From contig NZ_CAADXO010000062.1 in assembly GCF_900753045.1 (NCBI RefSeq), positions 1 through 60,527 on the forward strand: DNA of 60,527 nucleotides, read 5' to 3'. Shown here piece after piece: positions 7,236 to 16,636 of this stretch. Made by a program: the position numbers and the translations under genes. The stretch's first letter is position 1. Each line of letters opens with the position of its first letter. The DNA comes from an uncultured Phascolarctobacterium sp. GTDB lineage: Bacteria > Bacillota > Negativicutes > Acidaminococcales > Acidaminococcaceae. The notes below the pieces were generated by a model, which was not told the DNA's origin, made no database searches, and was given only the letters and a program-made list of their open reading frames with translations.

Positions 7236-9259
7236 TAAAAGCCCGTCCTTTTAAACATTTTATACAGCTGATTGCTGTCAATTTCAATCATGCAAGGTCT
7301 GCCGTGCGGGCAGGTAAACGGATGCGTAGTATTACACAAATCAATAATCAGCTGACGCATCTGCCGCATATTCAGCAGCTGTCCGGCCTTGATTGCCGCC
7401 TTGCAGGCAGTCATGTGCAGCACCTCCTGCCGTAAATCGCTGCCGCTGACATTACGCATTTCCCTCAGCATTTTGCTGATAGCATGAATAAAATCCTCAG
7501 CGGCATCAGCTTTGATATCCGCAGGCAAGCTGCTCACGCGCAACAAACTTTCGCCGGCGCTGGCAGCATCCACACCCAAAGCCAGAAATTCATCCCTGTG
7601 CTCCTCAATCAGCGCAATATCATCGGCAGCCATATCTACATAAAGCGGCATCAAAAGCTGCTGCGACGGAATCTGCTCATGCGAAGCCACGAGCTTGTCA
7701 TAAAGAATGCGCTCATGGGCAGCATGCTGATCAATAAGATAAAGCGTTGTTTCGCTTTGGGCAATAATAAAGGTTTTATCAACCTGACCAATCGGCCAGA
7801 TAGTATCCATACCGCTGTCGGTATCGGTAAAAGCAATCGTTTCCCTGTCAGTCGCAGGTGCAGCCTCCGCCGACTGCGGCTTGGCAAATTCACTGCGCGC
7901 CTCATGCACCTCCAGCACATGCTCCTGATAGCCCTTGCTGTAGGAAACGGTTGCGGCGGTTTGAGTAAAATCATCAAACGGCTGCCACATTGCCTGCTGC
8001 TCTCCCTGCTCCTTTTTTACAGCAGGCACAGGCTGTTCGGGCACCAATAAACTTTTCGAAGCAGGTGCAGGCTCTTCCTTACGCTCCGGAGTTTTGAAAA
8101 TCTGCTCCGTGCTGCTCTTGAATACTGGCTGCGGCGCCTGATACGCCGGCTTAGGCTGCGGTGCAGGCGCAACCGGCACAGAAACAGATTGTGGCTGCGG
8201 CTTCACAAACACATTCAGCTCCGAATCCGGCAGCAGCGTTACCTGTGTCTTTTGGGCGCTCATCGGCTTCGTCAGTGCATCGGTCAGCGCCTTATACATA
8301 GCCTTATAAATCAGGCTGTCATCACTGAATTTGATTTCGCTCTTCTGCGGATGCACGTTAACATCAACGCTGGCTGTATCAACTTTTAAATTGATGACAG
8401 CAAAGGGAAAGCCGCTTTTGGGAATCTGCGACTGATAAGCATGGTCCATAGCCTTGGAAAGCATCTTGCTGCCGATGCAGCGTCCGTTAACGAAGAATGT
8501 CTGCCACTGGCGCGTTCCCTTCAACAGCGTGGGTTTGCCGATAAAGCCGCTCACCCTTACCTTAGGATCGTTCAGCGATACCTCCAAAAGATTTTCGGCA
8601 ACATTCTTGCCATACAGAGCTTTAATCGCATGCTCCAAATCACCGTCGCCGGGAGTGCTGAGCACCTCTTTATCATTATTTACCAGCTTAAAGCGCACAT
8701 CGGGACGCGAAAGCGCCAGCCTTGTCAAAAGCTCGCTGATATAACGGCCCTCGGTGCTTACGGTTTTCAAAAACTTGCGGCGTGCAGGCACGTTGAAGAA
8801 CAGATTCTCTACTATTACGGTAGTACCTGTACTGCCGCCGCTTGCCGTAACCTCCGTGTTTTCGCCGCCGTCGATATGTACAGAGGTAGCGAATTCCTCG
8901 CTCTCCGGACGGGTAAGCAGCGTAAAGTTGGAAACAGAGGCAATACTGGGCAAGGCTTCACCGCGAAAGCCCAAAGTATTCAGGCTCAGCAAATCCTCAG
9001 CCTTCGTAAGCTTGCTTGTGGCATGGCGCAGCACAGCCATTTTGGCATCAGCTTCACTCATGCCGCAGCCATTATCAGTTACTCTGATATATTCCGTACC
9101 GCCGGCAAAAATCGTTACTTCAATTTTATCCGCACCGGCATCCAGTGCGTTCTCAACCAATTCCTTTACTACGGACGCAGGCTTTTCTACAACCTCGCCG
9201 GCAGCAATCTGATTGGCAGTATTCGTATCCAACAAACGGACGGCATGCTCTTCTGCCAT
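7235..9259 (-). CDS. mutL: DNA mismatch repair protein MutL
   Basis: 674-residue MutL with the GHKL ATPase domain first (NALDAGADKIEV, DNGCGM, GFRGEALPSI), a proline/glutamine-rich linker from about 335 to 450, and the dimerisation/endonuclease domain last. The nicking motif DQHAAHERILYD is present along with ACKAAIKAG and CPHGRP, so this is the endonuclease-bearing MutL expected where MutH is absent. The last position of the DQHA(X)2E(X)4E motif is Asp instead of Glu. It is sandwiched between mutS and the methyltransferase with one-base TAATG overlaps on both sides. Confidence 0.96.
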   Translation of the reverse strand: MAEEHAVRLLDTNTANQIAAGEVVEKPASVVKELVENALDAGADKIEVTIFAGGTEYIRVTDNGCGMSEADAKMAVLRHATSKLTKAEDLLSLNTLGFRGEALPSIASVSNFTLLTRPESEEFATSVHIDGGENTEVTASGGSTGTTVIVENLFFNVPARRKFLKTVSTEGRYISELLTRLALSRPDVRFKLVNNDKEVLSTPGDGDLEHAIKALYGKNVAENLLEVSLNDPKVRVSGFIGKPTLLKGTRQWQTFFVNGRCIGSKMLSKAMDHAYQSQIPKSGFPFAVINLKVDTASVDVNVHPQKSEIKFSDDSLIYKAMYKALTDALTKPMSAQKTQVTLLPDSELNVFVKPQPQSVSVPVAPAPQPKPAYQAPQPVFKSSTEQIFKTPERKEEPAPASKSLLVPEQPVPAVKKEQGEQQAMWQPFDDFTQTAATVSYSKGYQEHVLEVHEARSEFAKPQSAEAAPATDRETIAFTDTDSGMDTIWPIGQVDKTFIIAQSETTLYLIDQHAAHERILYDKLVASHEQIPSQQLLMPLYVDMAADDIALIEEHRDEFLALGVDAASAGESLLRVSSLPADIKADAAEDFIHAISKMLREMRNVSGSDLRQEVLHMTACKAAIKAGQLLNMRQMRQLIIDLCNTTHPFTCPHGRPCMIEIDSNQLYKMFKRTGF

Positions 9260-11841
9260 TATTTACCCAGCTCCTTTCTTGCTTCATCCTGCAATTTATA
9301 CAAGGCGCTCATCGCCTCAATCGGTGTCATGCTCATAACATCGAGCTTTAAAAGCTCATTGGCAATAGAACTGCCAAACAACGAGCCCATCATATTATCC
9401 GGCGCTGCAGCAGCTGCAGGCTGTTGTACACGTCCGTTATCATTATCATATTCCTTCAGCAGGTCTTCCGAACGCTCCAGCACCTTCTTCGGCAGGCCGG
9501 CGAGGCGTGCAACATGTACGCCATAGCTGCGGTCTGTTCCGCCCGGCACAATACGGCGCAGGAAGATAATATCCTTGCCTCTTTCTTTGACGGCAACGGA
9601 ATAATTTTTTACTCCGCTCAGCACATTTTCCAAAGCAATCAGCTGATGATAATGCGTAGCAAACAGCGTTTTCGCTTTGATACGGTCATGAATATATTCC
9701 ATAACTGCATGGGCAATGCTCATACCATCAAAGGTGCTGGTACCGCGACCAACCTCATCGAGAATAATTAGGCTGTTTTTCGTAGCGTATTTCAAAATCT
9801 GCGCTACCTCGTTCATCTCCACCATAAAGGTGCTCTGTCCTGTTGCCAGGTCATCGCTGGCACCGACGCGGGTGAAAATCTTATCTACCGGGCAAACGCT
9901 CGCCTGACGCGCGGGAATAAAGCTGCCGATTTGCGTCATCAGCACCAGCAGCGCCACCTGACGCATGTAGGTTGATTTACCTGCCATATTCGGACCGGTA
10001 ATGATTATCATGCGCTCATCGGTATTATTCAGATTGGTATTGTTCGGAACAAAAATCTCCTTTTCCAGCAAGCGCTCTACTACGGGATGACGTCCGTCAA
10101 CAATCTTGATTTCGCCGTTATTATTCAGCTCCGGTCTTACATAATTATATTTATAGGCAGCCTCTGCCAAGCCTGTCAGCACATCAATATAGCTGATGGC
10201 GCGAGCAGTTTCCTGAATCTCCTTGATTTTGCCGCGAATCAGTGTACGCAGCTCATCAAACAGATAATACTCCAGCTGCTCGATTTTTTCCTTGGCACCG
10301 AGAATCTTATTTTCGAACTCTTTAAGCTCGGGAACAATATAGCGCTCCGCGTTTACCAGCGTCTGCTTGCGCACAAAGTACGGAGGCACGCTGCTGCTCT
10401 GTCCCTTGCTTACCTCGATATAGTAGCCGAAAACCTTGTTGAAGCCTACCTTCATGGTTTTAATGCCGGTTTCCTCTTTGATTTTCTGCTCAAAGTTTTG
10501 CATCCAGGTTTTGTTGTCGGCGGCAATCAGATGCAGCTCATCCAGCTCCTGATTATAACCGGTGCGAATCATACCGCCCTCGCGGACAGAAAACGGCGGC
10601 TCATCAACGATTGCCTGCTGCAATCTTGCAGCCAGCTCCTCGTGCAGATGCAGTCCCTTCCACAGCTTACGCAGCAATCCGCTGCCGCAGCCTTCCAGAA
10701 TGCCCTTCAGTCCCGGCAGTACGCTTAAGGAATTACGCAGAGCTACCAAATCTCTGGCATTGGCACTGCCCACCTCAATACGGCTGACAATACGCTCCAG
10801 ATCCGCCACTGCCTTCAGCTGCGCTACAATCGCTTCGCGCAGCTCTGCGGCTGCCGCCAGCTCGGCTACCGCCTCCTGACGCTCATAAATACGGCCCACA
10901 TCCAGCAGCGGGCTTTCAATCCAGCTGCGCAGACGGCGCGCACCCATTGAGGTATTGGTAAAATCCAGCACCTGCAAAAGCGTACCTCGCTTCGAGCCAT
11001 CCGTCATATTGCGAACCAGCTCCAGATTGCGGATAGCGGTCACATCAAGATTCATAAAGCTGTTGCGTTCAATTCGTACCAAACGGTTAATATGGCTCAA
11101 ATCGGCCATAACCGTTCCGTGCAGATAGCGCAGCAAAAGCTCAACCGTACTGTGTACCTCATCCGGCACGTCACTACCGGCAAAGTGCTGCGCAAAATAA
11201 TCAGCCTCCGGCGTACTTTCATCATAATGCGTAACAACGCACTCCGGCAATCTTGCAGCCAGCCATTCCTGCAGCTTCTCACTCATTTCTTCCGAAGCAA
11301 GACGCACAACAAGCTCCGCGGGCTGCAGGCGGTAAAGCTGCTCGGTGATATTCAAAAAGCTTTCCGGTGTCCGGTCAAGGAACCATTCGCACTCGCCTGT
11401 AGTTACATCGGCCGCAGCCAGGCACATTCCCTTTTCCTGAGCCTGCTGTAAAAATACCAGATAGCGGTTATGCTTATCCTCCAGAAGCTGTTCGTTCAGC
11501 GCCGTTCCCGGAGTAATAATTTTAATAACCTTGCGCTCAACAATGCCTTTGGCAAGCTTAGGATCCTCCACCTGCTCGCAGATAGCGATGCGATAGCCTT
11601 TTTTTATCAGCTTGGCGATATAACCGTCAACCGAATGATAAGGCACACCGCACATCGGCATATGCTCCATGCCGTTGGAGCGCTTGGTCAGTGTTAAGTT
11701 CAGCTCACGCGATGCCGTAATAGCATCGTCAAAAAACATTTCATAAAAATCGCCCAGGCGGAAGAAAAGCAGCTCATTCTGATGTTCCTGCTTCACTGCC
11801 ATATATTGCTGTACCATGGGCGTAACATTTGCAGCAGCCAT
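9259..11841 (-). CDS. mutS: DNA mismatch repair protein MutS
   Basis: 860 residues, the standard MutS length. The mismatch-sensing Phe-X-Glu is in GDFYEMFFDD near residue 33. The C-terminal ATPase has the Walker A TGPNMAGKST, the signature region TFMVEMNE, Walker B IILDEVGRGTS and the switch histidine in FATHYHQL. MutS binds mispairs and recruits MutL. The gene overlaps miaB upstream and mutL downstream by a single base each, so expression of all three is coupled. The C-terminal tail (about residues 800-860) keeps the short tetramer-type region. Confidence 0.97.
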   Translation of the reverse strand: MAAANVTPMVQQYMAVKQEHQNELLFFRLGDFYEMFFDDAITASRELNLTLTKRSNGMEHMPMCGVPYHSVDGYIAKLIKKGYRIAICEQVEDPKLAKGIVERKVIKIITPGTALNEQLLEDKHNRYLVFLQQAQEKGMCLAAADVTTGECEWFLDRTPESFLNITEQLYRLQPAELVVRLASEEMSEKLQEWLAARLPECVVTHYDESTPEADYFAQHFAGSDVPDEVHSTVELLLRYLHGTVMADLSHINRLVRIERNSFMNLDVTAIRNLELVRNMTDGSKRGTLLQVLDFTNTSMGARRLRSWIESPLLDVGRIYERQEAVAELAAAAELREAIVAQLKAVADLERIVSRIEVGSANARDLVALRNSLSVLPGLKGILEGCGSGLLRKLWKGLHLHEELAARLQQAIVDEPPFSVREGGMIRTGYNQELDELHLIAADNKTWMQNFEQKIKEETGIKTMKVGFNKVFGYYIEVSKGQSSSVPPYFVRKQTLVNAERYIVPELKEFENKILGAKEKIEQLEYYLFDELRTLIRGKIKEIQETARAISYIDVLTGLAEAAYKYNYVRPELNNNGEIKIVDGRHPVVERLLEKEIFVPNNTNLNNTDERMIIITGPNMAGKSTYMRQVALLVLMTQIGSFIPARQASVCPVDKIFTRVGASDDLATGQSTFMVEMNEVAQILKYATKNSLIILDEVGRGTSTFDGMSIAHAVMEYIHDRIKAKTLFATHYHQLIALENVLSGVKNYSVAVKERGKDIIFLRRIVPGGTDRSYGVHVARLAGLPKKVLERSEDLLKEYDNDNGRVQQPAAAAAPDNMMGSLFGSSIANELLKLDVMSMTPIEAMSALYKLQDEARKELGK

Positions 11842-13169
11842 TAATCAACCGCCTTACCTTTCACAAGCCAGGTCTGTGCAGCGTCAATCTGCACGTTAAC
11901 CTTTTGTCCTACCTCGTATTGCTTATCTCCAATCGGCCACAGCACCAGAACTCCTGTGCGTGTGCGTCCGTTCCAGACGGTTTTCTGCTTGCTGGGACCT
12001 TCTGCCAGCACTTCCACAGTCTGACCTACCAGCTTTTCATGGCACTTCAGGCTGTTTTCATTCTGCTGTGCCATCAAACGGTTCAAACGCTCCTTCTTCA
12101 CTGCCAGCGGCACCTGATTTTCCATCTTGGCAGCAGGTGTACCGCTGCGCTTGGAATAAATAAAGGTATAAGCGGAAGTAAAGCCAACCTGACGCACAAC
12201 ATCGAGAGTTTCCTCAAAGTCCTCTTCGGTTTCGCCGGGGAAGCCTACAATAATATCTGTAGTAATCGCTGCGTCCGGCACATATTTACGTACCAGCTTC
12301 ACCAGCTCAAGATATTTTTCCTTCGTATAACCGCGGTTCATGCGACGCAGAATTTCCGAGCTGCCTGCCTGGAACGGCAGATGGAAGTTTTCGCAGATAT
12401 GCTCGCATTCTGCAACAGCCTTGATAACCTCCTCGCTCATATCACGCGGATGGCTGGTCATATAATGAATACGCTCTACACCGGGAATAGCATCTACACG
12501 GCGCAGCAGCTTGGCGAAGGCATCCTTATCGCCAAAATCCTTGCCGTAGGAATTAACGTTTTGACCAAGCAGAGTAAATTCCTTATAGCCATCTTTAACT
12601 GCTGCCTCAATCTCGGCAACAATATTATCGATGCTGCGGCTGCGCTCACGTCCGCGTACATACGGCACGATGCAGTAGGTGCAGAAATTGTTGCAGCCAT
12701 ACATAATTGGAATCCAGGCAGCAAAGGAGCTTTGGCGTACCATATGACCTTCAAACTCGCTTTGATGAATAGTCAGATCGGTATAAACCGCAGCCTTGCG
12801 CTCTGCCAGAAATTCCAGCAGCAGACGTTTGAAATCGTTAACGTAAGCAGTACCCAGCAGCAAATCTACCTGCGGATGCTTTTTGCGCAGTTTTTCGCCG
12901 TCCTTCTGTGCCATGCAGCCTGCAACACAGATAACCACATCCGGATTGGCACGCTTTACAGCCTTTAATTCGCCAATTTTGCCGGCAATTTTCTTTTCCG
13001 CGCTCTCGCGCACGCAGCAGGTGTTGACGATAATAATATCCGCGGTATGAAAATCAGGATTGGGCGCATAACCCAGCTCCTGCAGCTGTCCTGCATAATG
13101 CTCCGTATCGGATTCATTCATCTGGCAGCCGTAATTTATCAGACAGTAGGTTTTATTTTTATCACTCAT
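11841..13169 (-). CDS. miaB: tRNA-2-methylthio-N6-dimethylallyladenosine synthase MiaB
   Basis: Radical SAM methylthiotransferase, 442 residues. The N-terminal UPF0004 domain supplies the cysteines for the second cluster (NYGCQMNESD, NTCCVRE, VAGCMAQ). The radical SAM cluster is CNNFCTYCIVP (CX3CX2C), and a TRAM domain closes the protein from about residue 370. It finishes the A37 modification begun by MiaA. It is the first gene of the operon: the 207 bp before it hold no other minus-strand gene. GGAGGT lies before the ATG at 13169. Confidence 0.96.
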   Translation of the reverse strand: MSDKNKTYCLINYGCQMNESDTEHYAGQLQELGYAPNPDFHTADIIIVNTCCVRESAEKKIAGKIGELKAVKRANPDVVICVAGCMAQKDGEKLRKKHPQVDLLLGTAYVNDFKRLLLEFLAERKAAVYTDLTIHQSEFEGHMVRQSSFAAWIPIMYGCNNFCTYCIVPYVRGRERSRSIDNIVAEIEAAVKDGYKEFTLLGQNVNSYGKDFGDKDAFAKLLRRVDAIPGVERIHYMTSHPRDMSEEVIKAVAECEHICENFHLPFQAGSSEILRRMNRGYTKEKYLELVKLVRKYVPDAAITTDIIVGFPGETEEDFEETLDVVRQVGFTSAYTFIYSKRSGTPAAKMENQVPLAVKKERLNRLMAQQNENSLKCHEKLVGQTVEVLAEGPSKQKTVWNGRTRTGVLVLWPIGDKQYEVGQKVNVQIDAAQTWLVKGKAVD

Positions 13170-13276
13170 GTAAATACCTCCGTGTAAAATCAGTCTATCA
13201 TTATATTATAACCAATTACACTCACTTCCCGCAACATTTCCCACGGAAAGAAGTAGGGAATAATTTATAAAATATT

Positions 13277-13293
13277 TTAGTACTAGGTATTGA
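13277..13293 (+). promoter_or_regulatory. FapR-operator-like palindrome (tentative)
   Basis: TTAGTACTAGGTATTGA resembles the FapR operator (TTAGTACC-N-GGTACTAA type), with one good half and one weaker half. It lies 84 bp before the start of the DUF2939-like gene. I mark it because similar half-sites occur before fapR and two transporters in this window. Function is inferred. Confidence 0.3.
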
Positions 13294-13376
13294 AATCTGC
13301 CCTTAAGATGATTACAATATATGCAGGCAAAGAATTTTTCCGATTGCCTTTTAATATAATTAGGAAGGTTAATATC

Positions 13377-14411
13377 ATGCAAAGCAAAAAGAAATGGTTT
13401 GTTGTTTTTATTCTGCTCGCTGCCCTCGCAGGCGCAGCCTTTTATTTTCTTTATTTCATCCGTACACCGGCCTACGCTCTGAACGAAGCGCGCGTTGCAC
13501 TGCAGCAGCATGACAGCGCAAAATTTTCACGTTACGTTGATGTTCCCTCTGTTATGGACAACGCCTTTGAGGATATCATCAAGGCAGAAAGCAAAATCAA
13601 TAACGATAATGTTTTCTCCAATCCGTTTGCACTCGGCATTCTGCATATGCTGAAGCCTTCGGTTGTAGACCTGATGACGCAGGAGGCTTTGGACAAAATT
13701 GCCGCTAAGCCGGACAATGCTCCTAAGCAGCCGGCTGATCCCGTACCTGACGCTATGAAGCGTAACCTGGAGCGTCACATCCCCATTAAAAACCTTACTG
13801 TCAAAGATCTGAAGCTCAGCAAACATGAAGGCGAAACAGCCAAAGCAACTTTGGTACTGCGCGACAATGAGCTGGATAAAGATTTTATTGCCGAACTGTT
13901 AATGCTGCAAAACGATAAGGGTGATTGGCAGATTAAGAAAGTCAGCAATCTGGCAGACTTTATCGTTCAGCTGGATGCAGCAAAACGTGCTAAGCAGGCC
14001 TTGCTGAACAAGCCTGTTATGGAACGTCTGAATAAAGCACTGCAGGCAACCAGTGAACGTCTGACGCTGAACAAGGACAGCAACAAAGCAGGCAGCGAGG
14101 AAAAAGCTACGCTTACCGCCACCATCATGGCCAAAAACATGAGCAGCGTTGCTATCAACCGTATGTATTACGATGTAACCGTGCTCAATGACAAAGGCGA
14201 GCAGCTTTATTCCTATCCTGAGCATTATCAGGGCAGCATTGCCCCCGGACAGGCAGTGGAGCTCACCACCAGCAAAACTCTGAATTCCATGCTGCCGGAT
14301 GACAAAAAGCTGATGAATCTGGATATTACCAAAGAAACCGTAAAAATTCAGGTCACCTACATTGCTTTTGATAACGGCGAGGTAATTTCTCCTAAGGGTT
14401 TGATTGAATAA
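13377..14411 (+). CDS. Membrane-anchored DUF2939-like protein
   Basis: 344 residues. A basic start (MQSKKKW) leads into one membrane segment (about 6-26), so the bulk faces outside the cytoplasm. The next region (YALNEARVALQQHDSAKFSRYVD) resembles the DUF2939 pattern of an alpha-helical pair with the phrase 'HD..kF..YVD'. The C-terminal 110 residues look like an immunoglobulin-like or FxLYD-type beta-sandwich (KNMSSVAINRMYYDVTVLND). Function is unknown. I chose ATG 13377, which is preceded by AGGAAGG, over a longer frame to 13290. The gene stands alone on the plus strand and ends at a strong terminator. Confidence 0.75.
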   Translation: MQSKKKWFVVFILLAALAGAAFYFLYFIRTPAYALNEARVALQQHDSAKFSRYVDVPSVMDNAFEDIIKAESKINNDNVFSNPFALGILHMLKPSVVDLMTQEALDKIAAKPDNAPKQPADPVPDAMKRNLERHIPIKNLTVKDLKLSKHEGETAKATLVLRDNELDKDFIAELLMLQNDKGDWQIKKVSNLADFIVQLDAAKRAKQALLNKPVMERLNKALQATSERLTLNKDSNKAGSEEKATLTATIMAKNMSSVAINRMYYDVTVLNDKGEQLYSYPEHYQGSIAPGQAVELTTSKTLNSMLPDDKKLMNLDITKETVKIQVTYIAFDNGEVISPKGLIE

Positions 14412-14424
14412 CCGCAAAAAATTA

Positions 14425-14468
14425 AACGCTTACATCCCACGTTGATACGTGGGGCGTAAGCGTTTTTT
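14425..14468 (+). terminator. Intrinsic terminator
   Basis: A long stem with AACGCTTAC against GTAAGCGTT, then CCCACG against CGTGGG, closed by TTGATA and followed by TTTTTT. It ends the DUF2939-like transcript; A-rich sequence on the other side may let it also stop the nitrilase transcript that converges on it. Confidence 0.9.
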
Positions 14469-14498
14469 GTTGTTCTTATGATTTTTTACACCACAGCT

Positions 14499-15419
14499 TT
14501 ACTCTTTAACATGCAGCTGCAAAACATCCGGCCTAGAATAATGACCACAGGCGTCAAATTCCATACGGCTGGCCGGCACCTTGTCCATATCCAAATCCGC
14601 ATAAATAATTGCTTCCTTATCCCAAACAGGCTCCGTAACATAATGTCCGTAAGGATCAATCACACAGCTGCCGCCGCGGCAGACAAGCTCCGGCAGCTTA
14701 GCGATTTCATCCTGCGCATGCAAATCAGCAGGATACATATCTTTAGTGAAGAACTGATCGCAGTTAATGTAATAGCAGCGTCCTTCGAGCGCAATATGCT
14801 GAATAGTAGCCTGCCACTCAGGATTATCATTTGTATTGCAGGAAATCAAAATCGTGACGCCTTTTTGGTATAAAGCCACACGTGCCAACGGCATGTAAGA
14901 CTCCCAACAAATCAAATTACCAAGCGGTCCCCACGGCGAAGCAACCACAGGGAAATAAGCCTTATCAGCATCGCCCCAGACAAAGCGCTCCGCTCCCGTA
15001 GGCTTAAGCTTGCGGTGCAGGGCAGCAATGCTACCGTCAGGAGCAAAAATGATGTTGCTGTTATAAAGCGTACCGCTAACAGCATCACGTTCCGAGATAC
15101 CGATGCTTACATAAGCACTTACCTCACGTGCCGCTTCTCCGAGCACGTCAGTTTCTGCGCTAGGCACTACAATGGAGCCATCATAGTAGCGCTTCCAGTC
15201 GGCACGTCCTTCCTCCTGTCTGCTGCCTACGGTAAAGCCAAAGGTCATGCCGTAAGGATAGCAGGGAATAATCAGCTCCGGCAGCACAATTAGCTGTGCT
15301 CCGCCGGCACCTGCCTGCTTAATCAGATCAATACATTTGGCCAGCGTTGCGTCCTTATCAAACATTACGGGCGCACACTGCACTACAGCTACACGACAAT
15401 TTTTTTCTAAATCTAACAT
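14499..15419 (-). CDS. Nitrilase/carbon-nitrogen hydrolase
   Basis: 306-residue member of the nitrilase superfamily, which cleaves nitriles or amides by a Glu-Lys-Cys triad. The glutamate is in VLPELIIPCYPY, the lysine in HRKLKPTGAER, and the cysteine in NLICWESYMPLARV. The CWE context with the KPT(G/H)xER lysine motif is typical of true nitrilases (branch 1) rather than amidases, so conversion of a nitrile to acid and ammonia is likely, substrate unknown. The start at ATG 15419 is supported by GAGGGG; a longer frame to 15590 lacks a ribosome site. It is a single-gene unit convergent with the preceding gene. Confidence 0.85.
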   Translation of the reverse strand: MLDLEKNCRVAVVQCAPVMFDKDATLAKCIDLIKQAGAGGAQLIVLPELIIPCYPYGMTFGFTVGSRQEEGRADWKRYYDGSIVVPSAETDVLGEAAREVSAYVSIGISERDAVSGTLYNSNIIFAPDGSIAALHRKLKPTGAERFVWGDADKAYFPVVASPWGPLGNLICWESYMPLARVALYQKGVTILISCNTNDNPEWQATIQHIALEGRCYYINCDQFFTKDMYPADLHAQDEIAKLPELVCRGGSCVIDPYGHYVTEPVWDKEAIIYADLDMDKVPASRMEFDACGHYSRPDVLQLHVKE

Positions 15420-15673
15420 TTTATTCCCCTCATATGAAAAATTTATACGGTATAATGCTTGCTGCATAAAACAAAAACATAGCATATCATTGCTCGCACC
15501 GATATTTTTATTTTTTCTTAAATCAGTGGCAGCTGCCATGTATTTCGCTGCTTCCAGTAAGCTTTCCGGATTTATATACGTATTATACAATAATCAGCTG
15601 TTGAATTATATAGATATACAACAATTATACATTATACAATAACAAAATGCGCCTTTAAGAAAGTAAGATGCAA

Positions 15674-16588
15674 TTAATCATTATATCCCACAACCCTCAG
15701 CCAGCCTTTATCCAACACCGACCGGCAGAACACATCCTCTTTAAGAATATAGATATTCCTGCCCGCGCTTTTTATGCTGATGGCAAGCTGCAAATCAGCA
15801 CCATCACACACGGAATCATCCGCCGTGCCGACAATAACCATATCAGAAGCTGCTGTAACATGATGAGCAACGCTTGCACCGAGCGCTGTCAGTATCTCCC
15901 GAAGGTTTTTAAGATAAAGACCGTCAAAAGAACCTAGTAGAACTATATTTTTATCTGCCAACGGTCTTAAACGCCTGAAAGACGGTACTATTGCAAGCTC
16001 TCTTTGCTGCGGCGGCAGATGATAATCAGCCATCGCCAGCTCCTTCAGCTTTTGGTAGCAGCCATTGCAAATATTACAGTCAACAAGCGCCCTGTGCGCA
16101 CCTGCTGTAGCAATGTTGAAGTATTCAGCGACCGCAGTCTGCTTATACCTGCCTAAAAACGGCAATTCATTCTGCGCCAGCTTCATAACATCAACATAAT
16201 TATTAGCTAATCTTTTGGCATAATAGCCTGCCAGATTTTCCGCAATAAAGCTCAAATCAAAGCCTACATTATAACCTGCTATAATATCATCAGCCAAAAA
16301 ATCCATAAAGGATAAAATAACCTCATCGATTGCCGGAGCATCCGCAACCATAGCATCATCAATACCGGTAAGCCGTGTAATATAATACGGAATGGATAAT
16401 TCCGGCTTAACTAAGCTGGAAAATTCATCTACTCTGCGATTATTGCGGTATTTTATGGCAGATATTTCCGTTATATAATCATTCTGCGGACTCAATCCGG
16501 TAGTTTCAATATCTAAAACAGTATAATCGTCAGGATAAGCCAGAAGCAGCTTGCCGTCCATATACCTGTTTCTTTTTACAGAACTCAA
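15674..16588 (-). CDS. DEDDh 3'-5' exonuclease with C-terminal BRCT domain
   Basis: 304 residues. Residues about 20-185 form a DnaQ-like exonuclease domain with the acidic residues in VLDIETTGL, the central aspartate in NVGFDLSFIAENL and the His-Asp pair in HRALVDCNIC. Residues about 215-300 form a BRCT-like domain (NIVLLGSFDG, LGASVAHHVTAASDMVIVG), an arrangement known for DNA polymerase III epsilon-like repair exonucleases. A role in DNA proofreading or repair is inferred. The frame opens at TTG 16588, four bases after AAGGTG; an ATG ten codons in is the alternative. It follows the hypothetical gene at 16637-17260 by 48 nt. Confidence 0.82.
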   Translation of the reverse strand: MSSVKRNRYMDGKLLLAYPDDYTVLDIETTGLSPQNDYITEISAIKYRNNRRVDEFSSLVKPELSIPYYITRLTGIDDAMVADAPAIDEVILSFMDFLADDIIAGYNVGFDLSFIAENLAGYYAKRLANNYVDVMKLAQNELPFLGRYKQTAVAEYFNIATAGAHRALVDCNICNGCYQKLKELAMADYHLPPQQRELAIVPSFRRLRPLADKNIVLLGSFDGLYLKNLREILTALGASVAHHVTAASDMVIVGTADDSVCDGADLQLAISIKSAGRNIYILKEDVFCRSVLDKGWLRVVGYND

Positions 16589-16636
16589 ATAATCACCTTG
16601 CCGAGCTTAGCTCAGCATCTATGTCCTTTCTTTTAC

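Noticed and set aside
8441..9526. 361-residue plus-strand frame across the mutL/mutS junction
   Set aside because: It crosses the boundary of two solid genes on the other strand and has no domain or ribosome site.
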